Assembly (NCBI GenBank): GCA_903789615.1
Contig: CAIFEV010000006.1
Location: 1-64,000, forward strand
Source: an uncultured Lachnospiraceae bacterium
GTDB taxonomy: Bacteria > Bacillota > Clostridia > Lachnospirales > Lachnospiraceae
Direction of reading: 5' to 3'
Length of the DNA stretch: 64,000 nucleotides
The notes beneath the pieces were generated by a model that worked only from the letters and a program-made list of their open reading frames with translations, searched no databases and was not told the origin of the DNA. Below are positions 18,684 through 26,478 of the stretch, one piece after another. Numbering within the stretch: the stretch's first letter is position 1; each line of letters opens with the position of its first letter. Position numbers and translations under genes: made by a program.

Positions 18684-20201
18684 TTACTCTGCAAGCTGTA
18701 CGGCGGCCCGGTTGTTCTCATCCGCGGCCGCCGGTATTGTTATGTAGTAGTATTCTTTGCTGTTGTTAATCTTCGCCCTCAGCACATACACGTCGCGCAC
18801 ATATCCTTTGCTGTCCGTGCCATGCGTGACGCTGAGCTTGTCGATCTTGATATTCTCGATCGGATTCGTGCGCTGGTTCCATTCGGAAATCTGAAAGTAG
18901 CCGCTGCGCACCAGCAGGCGGATCTGAGACGGTGTCAGAATCTCTTCCTCACCGATCTCATTCCCCTGCACAACCTGATTGTCGATGCCAAGGAACTGTA
19001 CCGATGTGCGGACATCGCCGGCAAAGTAAACGGTAAACTTCCCGCTGCTCAGATTCCCGGCATCGTCGCTGCTGTAAATCGTGAAGGTGTATGAGCCGTC
19101 GGAGTTGTCCCGGAAAGCGGCGTCATCCGGCAGGGTGAATCCGTAACGTTCCAGTTCCTGACGCACTCTCGCCTCTTTCATGGTCGCTGCCGACGAGCTG
19201 ATGCCCGAAAAATCGCCGCCATTTGCCGTCGGATAGAAGGTATAGCGCATCCCATTCAGCTGGATCTTCATGGTAAAACGTCCGTCGTCCGTAGCGACCG
19301 TTGTGACGCCGTCACTCGACTCCAGACTCCAGTCGTCCGCCGTCTCGCCAAATGCTTCGAAAATCTGCCCGGCGAGCTCAAACGCCTCTGCCTCCGTCCC
19401 TTCGTGCGTCTGAAAAATCCCGGAAACCGTCTTTTCCGGATCCTCCATCTGCGTCTCCGGAACTTCCCAGGAGATATACATCGTATAAGTTTTCTGCGGG
19501 TACAGCACGGACGTTGCGAAATTCCCGTATGGCTTCATCCGGTAGGCGGCCAGGATCACCGTGCCCGCGCCGATGCAGATGAAAACAGGCGTCAGACCGA
19601 ACAGAATCCGCCGGAAAAGAGGACCTCGCCGGAAGCGCACCACGGATCTTGCGATATAGTACAGCCCGCACCCGATCAGGCTTCCGAGCGTGTTGTCCAC
19701 GATGTCGTCGATCTCCGCGATTCCCGTCATCGAATAGTACTGATACACCTCAATGGCAAAGGAATACAGTGCACACACAAACACCACCGGCAGAGCCATG
19801 GAGAGTTTCCGGTGGCAGCCGGAAATAAAGAATCCGAGAGGTACGAACAGCAGGATGTTCAGGACAATATTCTCCCACTGGGGTACAGACACACTGCTCC
19901 AGGCCTGGTAGTAGGATTCCAGAAATCTTCCGAACGGCTCCGCGTACGAAGCGTCCCGCGAGCAGGTCAGAACGATGATGATGAAGCCCCAGGTGAGGGC
20001 CAGAACCGGAAAGGCTGCCCGGACAGGCCGCGCCTCTGCCGCCGGATCAAAGCGGCGCACCGCCAGAAGAAATATCAGCATATAAATGCCGGCGGCAGCA
20101 AGCGCAGCTCCGCATCCGGCCATCAGAATCAGGTACAGCGGAAAGGTGTAGTTTCCGACTGTAACCAGTGAACTCATACTGCTGACAATTCGTTCCGTCA
20201 T
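18684..20201 (-). CDS. VanZ-family membrane protein with large C-terminal extracytoplasmic domain
   Basis: This 505-aa protein starts with a hydrophobic N-terminus. A VanZ domain follows (about residues 45-190, WENIVLNILLFVPLGF and EVYQYYSMTGIAEIDDIVDNTLGSLIG). Another membrane segment lies near 205-225. A hydrophilic domain of about 280 residues follows, with repeated beta-like segments such as TMYISWEVPE and SYTFTIYSSDDAGN. VanZ itself is known for low-level teicoplanin resistance, but most homologues have no assigned role. The C-terminal part is unrecognised and probably outside the membrane. The upstream gene is a lipoprotein amidase, so a cell-envelope role is plausible. Confidence 0.7.
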   Translation of the reverse strand: MTERIVSSMSSLVTVGNYTFPLYLILMAGCGAALAAAGIYMLIFLLAVRRFDPAAEARPVRAAFPVLALTWGFIIIVLTCSRDASYAEPFGRFLESYYQAWSSVSVPQWENIVLNILLFVPLGFFISGCHRKLSMALPVVFVCALYSFAIEVYQYYSMTGIAEIDDIVDNTLGSLIGCGLYYIARSVVRFRRGPLFRRILFGLTPVFICIGAGTVILAAYRMKPYGNFATSVLYPQKTYTMYISWEVPETQMEDPEKTVSGIFQTHEGTEAEAFELAGQIFEAFGETADDWSLESSDGVTTVATDDGRFTMKIQLNGMRYTFYPTANGGDFSGISSSAATMKEARVRQELERYGFTLPDDAAFRDNSDGSYTFTIYSSDDAGNLSSGKFTVYFAGDVRTSVQFLGIDNQVVQGNEIGEEEILTPSQIRLLVRSGYFQISEWNQRTNPIENIKIDKLSVTHGTDSKGYVRDVYVLRAKINNSKEYYYITIPAAADENNRAAVQLAE

Positions 20202-20217
20202 CTGTTCTTAGTCTCCC

Positions 20218-21036
20218 TTACTTCACAAGCCCGAAGTATGTAACGATCGCCTGCGCGTCGGCATCAGCAAGCTTCTGAAGATTGTCCGTCCCGTTTATCC
20301 GGTTCAGATCCTCCTGATTCGTAATAAACCCGTGCTCCACGATGACCGCCGGCACGTGATGGAGCTTCGCGTGATGCAGAATCGCGTAATAATCCGAACG
20401 GCTGCCGTCCGGGTATGTCTGCTGCTCCGGCTCCACGTCGTCCGTCATATCCTTTGTCTGAAATCCCTTGTTGGCAAATCCCAGCGAAGACAGATTCGAG
20501 AGAATCATTCCCCCCAGCTCCTGCCCCATCTGGTTGTACGTCGGCTCATAGTTGGTGTTCTGCACCAGAATCATCGAACCATTTGCCGACTCGTCTCCGG
20601 AGCCGGAATTAAAATGCAGGGAAATCATGAAATCGGCGCCGATCTCCTCCGCATATGCGCAGCGCGCCCGGTTGTCCTCGACAGACCCTCCGGCATCCGG
20701 ATACGGACAGGCCGAAGTCTCCCGCGTCATATATACTTCCACGTTGCTGTACTGCTGCAACTCTTCCTTCAGCATCTCCCCAACCTGCAGCGTCAGGTCC
20801 TCTTCCTTCACGCCGCCGATTCCGGTGGCGCCGGGATGCGCGGAGTCGTGGCCCGGATCAATCAGCAGGACTACCTTTTCAGAAGCCGCAGCAGAAGCAG
20901 ATTCCGTACTTTCCGCTGTATCAGCCGTCGCCGTCTGCGTGCCTGCGCTTCCGGATTCGCACCCGAAGAGCGTGCCCGCCATTACCAGGCACACAAATGC
21001 GCCGGTCATTTTTTTCCAAAGTTTCTTTGTATTCAT
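20218..21036 (-). CDS. Lipoprotein N-acetylmuramoyl-L-alanine amidase (Amidase_3)
   Basis: This 272-aa enzyme is predicted to cleave the amide between MurNAc and the stem peptide of peptidoglycan outside the membrane. The N-terminus is a lipoprotein signal (GTLFGC, lipidated C26), followed by a Ser/Thr/Ala linker to about residue 52. The Amidase_3 fold follows with zinc ligands in IDPGHD (H63), the SLHFNS histidine and the catalytic Glu in VEHGFITN. It lies 16 bp upstream of the VanZ gene and 9 bp after the NUDIX gene, in one transcription unit. Confidence 0.92.
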   Translation of the reverse strand: MNTKKLWKKMTGAFVCLVMAGTLFGCESGSAGTQTATADTAESTESASAAASEKVVLLIDPGHDSAHPGATGIGGVKEEDLTLQVGEMLKEELQQYSNVEVYMTRETSACPYPDAGGSVEDNRARCAYAEEIGADFMISLHFNSGSGDESANGSMILVQNTNYEPTYNQMGQELGGMILSNLSSLGFANKGFQTKDMTDDVEPEQQTYPDGSRSDYYAILHHAKLHHVPAVIVEHGFITNQEDLNRINGTDNLQKLADADAQAIVTYFGLVK

Positions 21037-21045
21037 GTCTATCCG

Positions 21046-21516
21046 TTATCCTTCTTTTTCCAGCGAGACCAGCTCGTATGATTCCAGCACGTCGTTCCGG
21101 TAGATCAGATTCATCCGGAAGAACAGCTTTTCATCCGAGAGAAGGTACGGCAGGAACTTCCGGTCCCCTTCCCACAGATTCAGTTCTTCTATTCTTTCTT
21201 TCGGAATCCACTCCGCGACACCCTCGCTGCAGGGAATCTGCGTCCCGCTGAAATCACTGCTCTTGAAAAAATACACCCGCTCAAAAACCTCGTCGTAGTG
21301 AAAATCCACAATTCCGGCTTTCTGCAGGCTCCCTACGGTAAAGCCGGTCTCTTCGAGGACTTCCCGCCGGATACACATCTCCGGCGTCTCGCCTTCCTCG
21401 ATGTGACCGCCGATCCCGATCCATTTGCCGTGATTCAGATCGTGCTCTTTCGTCACTCTGTGCAGCATGAGGATCCGGCCGCCGCGCTGCAGATATATGC
21501 AGGTTGTCTGCGTCAT
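21046..21516 (-). CDS. NUDIX hydrolase (MutT-like, 8-oxo-dGTP type)
   Basis: This 156-aa protein hydrolyses a nucleoside diphosphate linked to another group. The MutT-like N-terminus TTCIYLQRGGRILMLHR suggests an oxidised nucleotide. The complete Nudix box runs from G37 to F59, with the catalytic R51-E52 and E55-E56. The ATG at 21516 follows GGAGGTG. A 24-residue upstream extension lacks a ribosome site and is rejected. It is the first gene of the NUDIX, amidase, VanZ unit. Confidence 0.9.
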   Translation of the reverse strand: MTQTTCIYLQRGGRILMLHRVTKEHDLNHGKWIGIGGHIEEGETPEMCIRREVLEETGFTVGSLQKAGIVDFHYDEVFERVYFFKSSDFSGTQIPCSEGVAEWIPKERIEELNLWEGDRKFLPYLLSDEKLFFRMNLIYRNDVLESYELVSLEKEG

Positions 21517-21598
21517 AGAACACCTCCGGACAGGCCGAAGCGCTGTCTGAGGTAACATTTTATCATACCGGAGAGAAATTTCCCACACCGTAAGGGTC

Positions 21599-21626
21599 TT
21601 GTTTCCCGGAAAAATGAGTCTATACT
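21599..21626 (+). promoter_or_regulatory. Promoter of the membrane protein gene at 21656
   Basis: TTGTTT (21599-21604), a 16-nt spacer and TATACT (21621-21626) lie just upstream of a GGAGG site and the ATG. The placement makes earlier in-frame starts unlikely. Confidence 0.55.
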
Positions 21627-21655
21627 GGAAAGACGGCGTCAGCCAGGGAGGAAAA

Positions 21656-22459
21656 ATGGGCTATTATTTCAGACATTACACAGATCTTTCCATAACCGGA
21701 CCGTTCTTTCTGGTCGTTCTGGCCGGCATGTTCATCGTTCTTGCGATCATCGCCCTCATCGCCAGACGCAGCGGAAAGACAGAGTATGAACGGACCAGAC
21801 GGAACGGACACACAAAACAGATAACCAGAAAACAGCTGAACCGAGCGAATACCCGGATTTTTCTGGACAGATTTTACGAACTGGTGTTTTCGAGCACTTC
21901 TGTCCTGTTGATGATGTTCACCTATATCTGCATCAAGAACATGATCTACGAAGGGCAGATTAAAGAACCATTTACCACCATCTGGAGCGACTGGGAGAAT
22001 TTCTTCCTGCTGTTTCTGATTCTGTTCTCGGTTTTCATAACGATATTCTTTGATCACGTGGTCGTCAGGATCCGCTCGCTCACCCCCGATGCCATGGCCA
22101 ACATCCGGCTCAGCTCATCGGTCTACATCCTGATCCTTCTCATCGCGATCTATATCGGCTACGGGGAACACGCGTACATGAACCTGATCTTCATGATGAG
22201 CGCCATGGTGGCCGGCCGCTTCATATATTTTGATTTCACCATCAAAGACTTCAAGCGGCTGTGCGCCGGAGTCGGCGAAAGCATGCCGTTTATCGGACTG
22301 CTTCTTGCCTACTCCGGACTGCTCAGCTTCTACGGTTTCCAGACCAAAGTGCTCATCAGCGCCTACGGCATCATCATCAGCCTCTTCATCGAGCATCTCT
22401 TTATGTGCGCCGGTATCCTACTCATCGAGCGCACACCGATTCACCGGCTCTTCTGCTGA
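21656..22459 (+). CDS. Multi-pass membrane protein of unknown function
   Basis: I do not recognise this 267-aa protein. It has about seven hydrophobic helices. The first spans ITGPFFLVVLAGMFIVLAII. A basic cytoplasmic stretch of about 45 residues follows, rich in Arg/Lys (RRSGKTEYERTRRNGHTK), then six more helices to the C-terminus. The start at 21656 follows GGAGG. It stands alone on the plus strand and converges with a NifX-like gene 6 bp away. Confidence 0.75.
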   Translation: MGYYFRHYTDLSITGPFFLVVLAGMFIVLAIIALIARRSGKTEYERTRRNGHTKQITRKQLNRANTRIFLDRFYELVFSSTSVLLMMFTYICIKNMIYEGQIKEPFTTIWSDWENFFLLFLILFSVFITIFFDHVVVRIRSLTPDAMANIRLSSSVYILILLIAIYIGYGEHAYMNLIFMMSAMVAGRFIYFDFTIKDFKRLCAGVGESMPFIGLLLAYSGLLSFYGFQTKVLISAYGIIISLFIEHLFMCAGILLIERTPIHRLFC

Positions 22460-22465
22460 ATATGT

Positions 22466-22798
22466 TTAAAGTTCCGACAGGTTCCCGTTCTGCAGAGCCT
22501 GAAATGCGGCGTCCGTGCCACCTTCAAAGGTGAAGCATCGGATGCCGTTTTCTTTTAAGACCGCCAGCTCGCGCGGCAGAAAACGCTTCGCCACGACTAT
22601 CTTCACCTTTAATTCCATCAGCATGTCCTTCAGCTCATCCCACGGCCTCTCCCCCACGGACAGCATCTGCTTCATCCGGTTCTTCCCGTTGACAAATGAG
22701 AAATAATTCAGATACCGGCACTTTGAGAGCACACCGACACTCCCGTCTGCGTCATTGACAATCACCGCATAGTAGGCAAATGGCATTTTTGTATCCAT
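22466..22798 (-). CDS. NifX/NifB-type dinitrogenase cofactor-fold protein (paralogue 1)
   Basis: This 110-aa protein resembles the dinitrogenase iron-molybdenum cofactor-binding fold (NifX, NifY, VnfX, C-terminal NifB). Homologues bind metal clusters, but many lack nitrogenase partners, as here. Landmarks are VIVNDADGSVG, then VVAKRFLPRELAVLKENGI and FEGGTDAAFQAL. The motif RFLPR-ELA-LKE-GI is shared with the protein at 26104-26475. It is divergent from feoA across a 226-bp gap, which suggests a link to iron. It follows AAGGAG. Confidence 0.7.
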   Translation of the reverse strand: MDTKMPFAYYAVIVNDADGSVGVLSKCRYLNYFSFVNGKNRMKQMLSVGERPWDELKDMLMELKVKIVVAKRFLPRELAVLKENGIRCFTFEGGTDAAFQALQNGNLSEL

Positions 22799-22841
22799 AG
22801 CGTTTTTCTCCTTTTCGTTATTTTATTCTAACTTATCAAAG

Positions 22842-22853
22842 AGTTGTGCAACT
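22842..22853. promoter_or_regulatory. Inverted repeat upstream of the NifX-like gene
   Basis: AGTTGTGCAACT has two 5-bp arms around TG. It lies about 45 bp upstream of the NifX-like ATG and upstream of the feo promoter. A related GTTGC/GCAAC repeat lies at 22956-22969. The two could be an operator pair for one regulator. Confidence 0.3.
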
Positions 22854-22879
22854 GTAAATAGTATATGCTTATTTTGTTC

Positions 22880-22907
22880 TTGACCTTTTCCGGCTTTATG
22901 TTATGAT
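22880..22907 (+). promoter_or_regulatory. feo operon promoter
   Basis: TTGACC (22880-22885), a 16-nt spacer and TATGAT (22902-22907) give a leader of about 110 nt before feoA. The surrounding DNA is markedly AT-rich. Confidence 0.6.
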
Positions 22908-22955
22908 TTGTCTGTTTGATATAACAAACTTCTGTAAGTGACTAACAATTTTGAT

Positions 22956-22969
22956 GTTGCACGCGCAAC
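22956..22969. promoter_or_regulatory. Inverted repeat in the feoA leader
   Basis: GTTGC-ACGC-GCAAC lies about 50 bp below the feo -10 box. It may be an operator or a small RNA hairpin. It resembles the repeat at 22842-22853. Confidence 0.3.
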
Positions 22970-23024
22970 TTCAATTGCAGAAGCTGTACTTTGATGTGTC
23001 TTATGCGAAGAAGAAGGTGAAGAA

Positions 23025-23234
23025 ATGCCGATCGCATTTGCAGAAATCGGGCAGCCATTTGTCATAAGCCGTATTGCCGGCAGTGATGCTGTCCGTCATC
23101 ATCTCACGGAGCTGGGCTTTGTCCCGGGAACGACCGTGACGGTGGTGTCAGGTGTCGGAGGAAACCTGATTGTCAGGGTCAAGGACGCGCGGGTCGCCAT
23201 TGACCGCGGACTTGCCATGAAGGTTTTTTCATAA
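23025..23234 (+). CDS. feoA: Ferrous iron transport protein A
   Basis: FeoA (69 aa) is a small cytoplasmic SH3-like protein required for FeoB activity. The family pattern is clear: an N-terminal IGQPFVISRIAGSDAVRHHL, then ELGFVPGTTVTVVSGVGGNL and the ending VAIDRGLAMKVF. AGAAGGTG precedes the ATG. It is the first gene of the feo operon. A second, decayed feoA and then feoB follow. Confidence 0.9.
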   Translation: MPIAFAEIGQPFVISRIAGSDAVRHHLTELGFVPGTTVTVVSGVGGNLIVRVKDARVAIDRGLAMKVFS

Positions 23235-23282
23235 ACCGCCCCGGCGGATAAGTACGAAAGGAAGAAGGAGGAGAGACTGGTT

Positions 23283-23394
23283 ATGCGAACTCTGGGAGAC
23301 GTAGCAGTCGGAGAAACATGCGTTGTAAAGCGGCTCCACGGCGAAGGTCCGACAAAGCGGCGCGAAACCAAAGGCACGCAAGAAGGAGGATTTT
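23283..23394 (+). pseudogene. Truncated second feoA
   Basis: After a good AAGGAGG site, an ATG opens a frame whose first 27 residues (MRTLGDVAVGETCVVKRLHG...) match the FeoA N-terminus (LGDLKPGE-VVKRL-GEG-KRR pattern). The remaining beta-barrel is missing. The frame runs on into feoB out of phase and stops at 23510, giving a 75-aa nonsense product. Many Clostridia carry two feoA genes before feoB, so this looks like the second copy after an internal deletion. Confidence 0.65.
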
Positions 23395-25704
23395 ATGGCA
23401 GAAATTCGAATTGCCCTCGCCGGCAACCCAAACTGCGGGAAAACAACGCTGTTCAACGCGCTCACCGGTTCCCGCCAGTATGTCGGAAACTGGCCGGGTG
23501 TAACGGTTGAAAAAAAAGAAGGAAAACTGAGAGGACGCGATGACGTGATCATCCAGGACCTTCCCGGTATCTATTCACTCTCCCCGTATACACTGGAGGA
23601 ACTTGTTTCCAGAAAATATCTGGTCGAGGAGCGGCCGGACGTCATCCTGAACATCATCGACGGTACAAACATCGAGCGCAACCTGTATCTCACCACACAG
23701 CTCATGGAAGTCGGCATCCCCGTCGTCATGGCCGTGAACATGATGGACATCGTCCGCAAGAACGGCGACTCGATAAACATCCACAAACTCTCCGAGAAGC
23801 TGAACGCTCCGGCAATTGAGATTTCCGCCTTAAAGGGCGAGAACATTCAGGAAGCCGCAGATCTTTGCATCCGGACAGTACAGGAAAAGAAAGCATACAA
23901 AAACCCGGAATTCTTCACAGGCGTCGTACAGGAATCCCTGAACGGCATTGAGAAGGATCTCGGCAGCCAGGTGGATCCGGCGCTCGGCCGCTGGTACGCG
24001 GTGAAGATCTTCGAGCGCGACAAGAAACTCGCCTTGGAAAAGACATTCACCAGAGTCCAGCTCTCCGACATGGAGCGGTACATCGAAAAGGCCGAGAAGG
24101 AACTCGATGACGACTCCGAGAGCATCATCACCAATCAGAGGTATGAGTACATCGCCGGCGTTGTGGCTGCGGCCGTAAAGAAAAAGGGCGCAAAACACAG
24201 CATGACAGTATCCGACCGGATCGATCGGATCGTCACCAACCGCGTGCTCGGCCTTCCGATATTTTTCTGCATAATGCTTCTCATCTATGCACTCTCGATG
24301 GGCGGCGCCAATGGTGACTTCGGCTCCGGCATCGGCATCGGAACCATCGGAACCAACTTCCTGAACGATACGTTTTTCGGCGAATGGGTACCCGGCTGGG
24401 TTGACGCGCTTCTGCTGAATGTGCTTCACCTGTCCGACTCCGGCATTGCCTACAGTCTGATCCAGGACGGCATCGTCGCCGGTGTGGGATCCGTGCTCGG
24501 ATTTGTTCCGCAGATGATCGTACTGTTCTTCTGCCTCGCCATCCTGGAGGACATCGGATATATGGCCCGCGTTGCCTTCGTCATGGACCGTATCTTCCGT
24601 CAGTTCGGCCTTTCCGGGAAGTCCTTCATCCCGGTTCTCGTCGCCGTCGGATGCGGTGTTCCGGGCATTATGTCAACCCGGACCATCGAAAATGACCGCG
24701 ACCGCAAACTCACGATCATGACGACGACCTTCATTCCGTGCGGCGCCAAGATGCCGATCATCGGACTGATCGCCGGCGCGATGTTCGGCGGCAGCTCTCT
24801 CATCGCCGTGAGCGCGTACTTCATCGGCATGGCTTCGATCGTTCTCTCCGGAATCATTCTGAAGAAATTCAAGGCATTTGCCGGCGAGCCGGCTCCTTTC
24901 GTCATGGAGCTTCCGGCTTACCATGTTCCTTCCATGAAAAATGTGCTCCGTGCCACCTGGGAGCGCAGCTGGTTTTTCATCAAGAGAGCCGGATCGGTCA
25001 TCGTTCTCTCGACGATTCTCATCTGGTTCCTGCAGAGCTTCGGCGTTGTCAGCGGTCATTTCACCTATATCAGCGACAATGTCTGGGATACGTTTACGGA
25101 AGATGAGACACAGGTTTCCGCTCTCGCCGCAAAGATGAACATTCCGGAGGATGAGCTCTCATCCACCGATGTCTCGCTGCTGGCGGATGTCGCACAGCCT
25201 GTATCCGTGATCTTCACACCTCAGGGCTTCAACTCCTGGCGTCCGACCGTTGCCACGATTTCCGGTCTTGTCGCCAAGGAAAATGTCGTCGGCACCATCG
25301 GGGTTCTCTACAACTACGATGATTCCGAGGAAGAACTTGATGAGAACGGCACGCAGATCTGGACGAAATTCGCAGCGGATTTCACGCCGATCTCCGCATT
25401 CGCGTTCATGCTCTTCAACCTGCTGTGCGCTCCGTGCTTCGCGGCAATGGGTGCCATCAGGCACGAGTTGAATAATCAGAAGTGGACGCTGGCGGCCATC
25501 GGATACATGTGCCTGTGGGCTTACTGCGTATCCGCGATGTTCTACCAGATCGCAGGACTTGTAACCGGGACTGTCGCCTTCTCCGGTCTCACCGTAGTGG
25601 CCTTCGCTCTGCTGGCCCTGCTTGTCTACCTGCTCTTCCGCAAGGGATACAAGCCGGATGAAACGATCCGCAATCTCACCTCTGTGGAGGCAGCCGGAGA
25701 CTGA
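23395..25704 (+). CDS. feoB: Ferrous iron transport protein B
   Basis: FeoB (769 aa) is the inner-membrane Fe(II) transporter with an N-terminal GTPase. The G1 loop GNPNCGKTT is at residues 10-18. DLPGIYSL (G3) and the NMMD (G4) motif follow, then a helical GDI region to about residue 270. The membrane domain holds the two conserved Gate cores, around VAVGCGVPGIMSTR and FNLLCAPCFAAMGAIR. The ATG follows AAGGAGG, which lies inside the feoA remnant. Length and motifs are normal. Confidence 0.97.
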   Translation: MAEIRIALAGNPNCGKTTLFNALTGSRQYVGNWPGVTVEKKEGKLRGRDDVIIQDLPGIYSLSPYTLEELVSRKYLVEERPDVILNIIDGTNIERNLYLTTQLMEVGIPVVMAVNMMDIVRKNGDSINIHKLSEKLNAPAIEISALKGENIQEAADLCIRTVQEKKAYKNPEFFTGVVQESLNGIEKDLGSQVDPALGRWYAVKIFERDKKLALEKTFTRVQLSDMERYIEKAEKELDDDSESIITNQRYEYIAGVVAAAVKKKGAKHSMTVSDRIDRIVTNRVLGLPIFFCIMLLIYALSMGGANGDFGSGIGIGTIGTNFLNDTFFGEWVPGWVDALLLNVLHLSDSGIAYSLIQDGIVAGVGSVLGFVPQMIVLFFCLAILEDIGYMARVAFVMDRIFRQFGLSGKSFIPVLVAVGCGVPGIMSTRTIENDRDRKLTIMTTTFIPCGAKMPIIGLIAGAMFGGSSLIAVSAYFIGMASIVLSGIILKKFKAFAGEPAPFVMELPAYHVPSMKNVLRATWERSWFFIKRAGSVIVLSTILIWFLQSFGVVSGHFTYISDNVWDTFTEDETQVSALAAKMNIPEDELSSTDVSLLADVAQPVSVIFTPQGFNSWRPTVATISGLVAKENVVGTIGVLYNYDDSEEELDENGTQIWTKFAADFTPISAFAFMLFNLLCAPCFAAMGAIRHELNNQKWTLAAIGYMCLWAYCVSAMFYQIAGLVTGTVAFSGLTVVAFALLALLVYLLFRKGYKPDETIRNLTSVEAAGD

Positions 25705-25741
25705 AACCCGCCGGTACAAGGCACCGATATTGTAACGTCTG

Positions 25742-25768
25742 CAGGCCCTGCCAAAACGGCAGGGCCTG
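25742..25768 (+). terminator. Hairpin between feoB and the Cys-rich peptide gene
   Basis: CAGGCCCTGCC and its complement form an 11-bp stem with a 5-nt loop, 38 bp after feoB. The following TGTTATCATC is poor in T. It may be a weak terminator, or protect the feoB transcript from degradation and lower expression of the next gene. Confidence 0.55.
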
Positions 25769-25803
25769 TGTTATCATCAGTAATGAGAAGGAGGTATACT
25801 TTT

Positions 25804-26007
25804 ATGCCATCCGTACTTGGCAACCTGATCGCGCTGGCGCTCGTAGCGCTTCTGATCTTCGTGTGTGTCCGCTATCTCATCACCCACCGTCACGAGGGGT
25901 GCACGGGAAACTGCGGGTCCTGCGGCGGGTCCTGTTCATCCGAAAAACGAATGAGCGAAGAAAGGCTGGCCCGTGCCGTCAGGAAACATGAGAAAGAGCA
26001 TCTGTAA
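25804..26007 (+). CDS. FeoB-associated Cys-rich membrane protein
   Basis: This 67-aa single-pass protein has one N-terminal helix (LIALALVALLIFVCVRYLI), then a Cys/Gly cluster (GCTGNCGSCGGSC) and a charged tail. Such peptides regularly follow feoB in anaerobic Firmicutes and are thought to assist iron handling. The ATG at 25804 follows AAGGAGG. The frame could open 36 nt earlier, but without a ribosome site. Confidence 0.85.
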   Translation: MPSVLGNLIALALVALLIFVCVRYLITHRHEGCTGNCGSCGGSCSSEKRMSEERLARAVRKHEKEHL

Positions 26008-26026
26008 AACAGAATATGTCTGAACC

Positions 26027-26073
26027 AAAAGAACTGCCGCATCCGGAAAATGGTCCGGGCGGCAGTTCTTTTT
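26027..26073. terminator. Bidirectional terminator after the feo operon
   Basis: AAAAGAACTGCCGC (26027-26040) pairs with GCGGCAGTTCTTTT (26059-26072), and the loop holds a nested CCGG pair. T-runs exist on both strands, so it can end both the feo operon and the converging NifX-like gene. Confidence 0.85.
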
Positions 26074-26103
26074 CAGTCTGTTCTCTTTTCTTTGTTTCTG
26101 CTT

Positions 26104-26475
26104 TCAGTAGATGCTCTTAAGCCGGCCCTTGCGGTAATCACGGATCGCAGCACCCGGACCGCCGTCAAAGGTATACGCCTGTATTCCGGCTTCTTTAAGC
26201 TGCGCGAGATCCCGGGGAAGAAATCTGGCTGCGATAACGGCATCTGCGGAGAGTTCCCGCAGCATCCGGATGCGCTCCTGCGTCTCCGAATTCTCCGGGA
26301 AACGAAGCATCTGCTTTTTCAGGATTTTACCATCCCGGACACCGTAAAGCTCAAAGTGGTCAATCTTCTCAAAGTCCGGGATCGGGCCGCCGCCGGGAAA
26401 TCCGACGACGACAAATTCCGTTCCCTCTCCCTTGGAGATGACACGGCTCTTCTCACGGTCAAACAGATGAAACAT
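26104..26475 (-). CDS. NifX/NifB-type dinitrogenase cofactor-fold protein (paralogue 2)
   Basis: This 123-aa protein has the NifX-like fold seen at 22466-22798. Shared landmarks are ARFLPRDLAQLKEAGI and FDGGPGAAIRD. The N-terminal half differs and contains FVVVGFPGGGPIPDFEKIDHFELYG. No nitrogenase genes are present, so its role is unknown, with metal-cluster handling plausible. The ATG at 26475 lies 3 nt past the upstream stop and follows GAGGAG. The gene is coupled to the membrane protein gene at 26479-27210. Confidence 0.65.
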   Translation of the reverse strand: MFHLFDREKSRVISKGEGTEFVVVGFPGGGPIPDFEKIDHFELYGVRDGKILKKQMLRFPENSETQERIRMLRELSADAVIAARFLPRDLAQLKEAGIQAYTFDGGPGAAIRDYRKGRLKSIY

Positions 26476-26478
26476 CAA

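Noticed and set aside
22466-26475. A nitrogenase-related cluster.
   Set aside because: The only hint is the NifX fold, and none of nifH, nifD, nifK, nifB, nifE or nifN is present.
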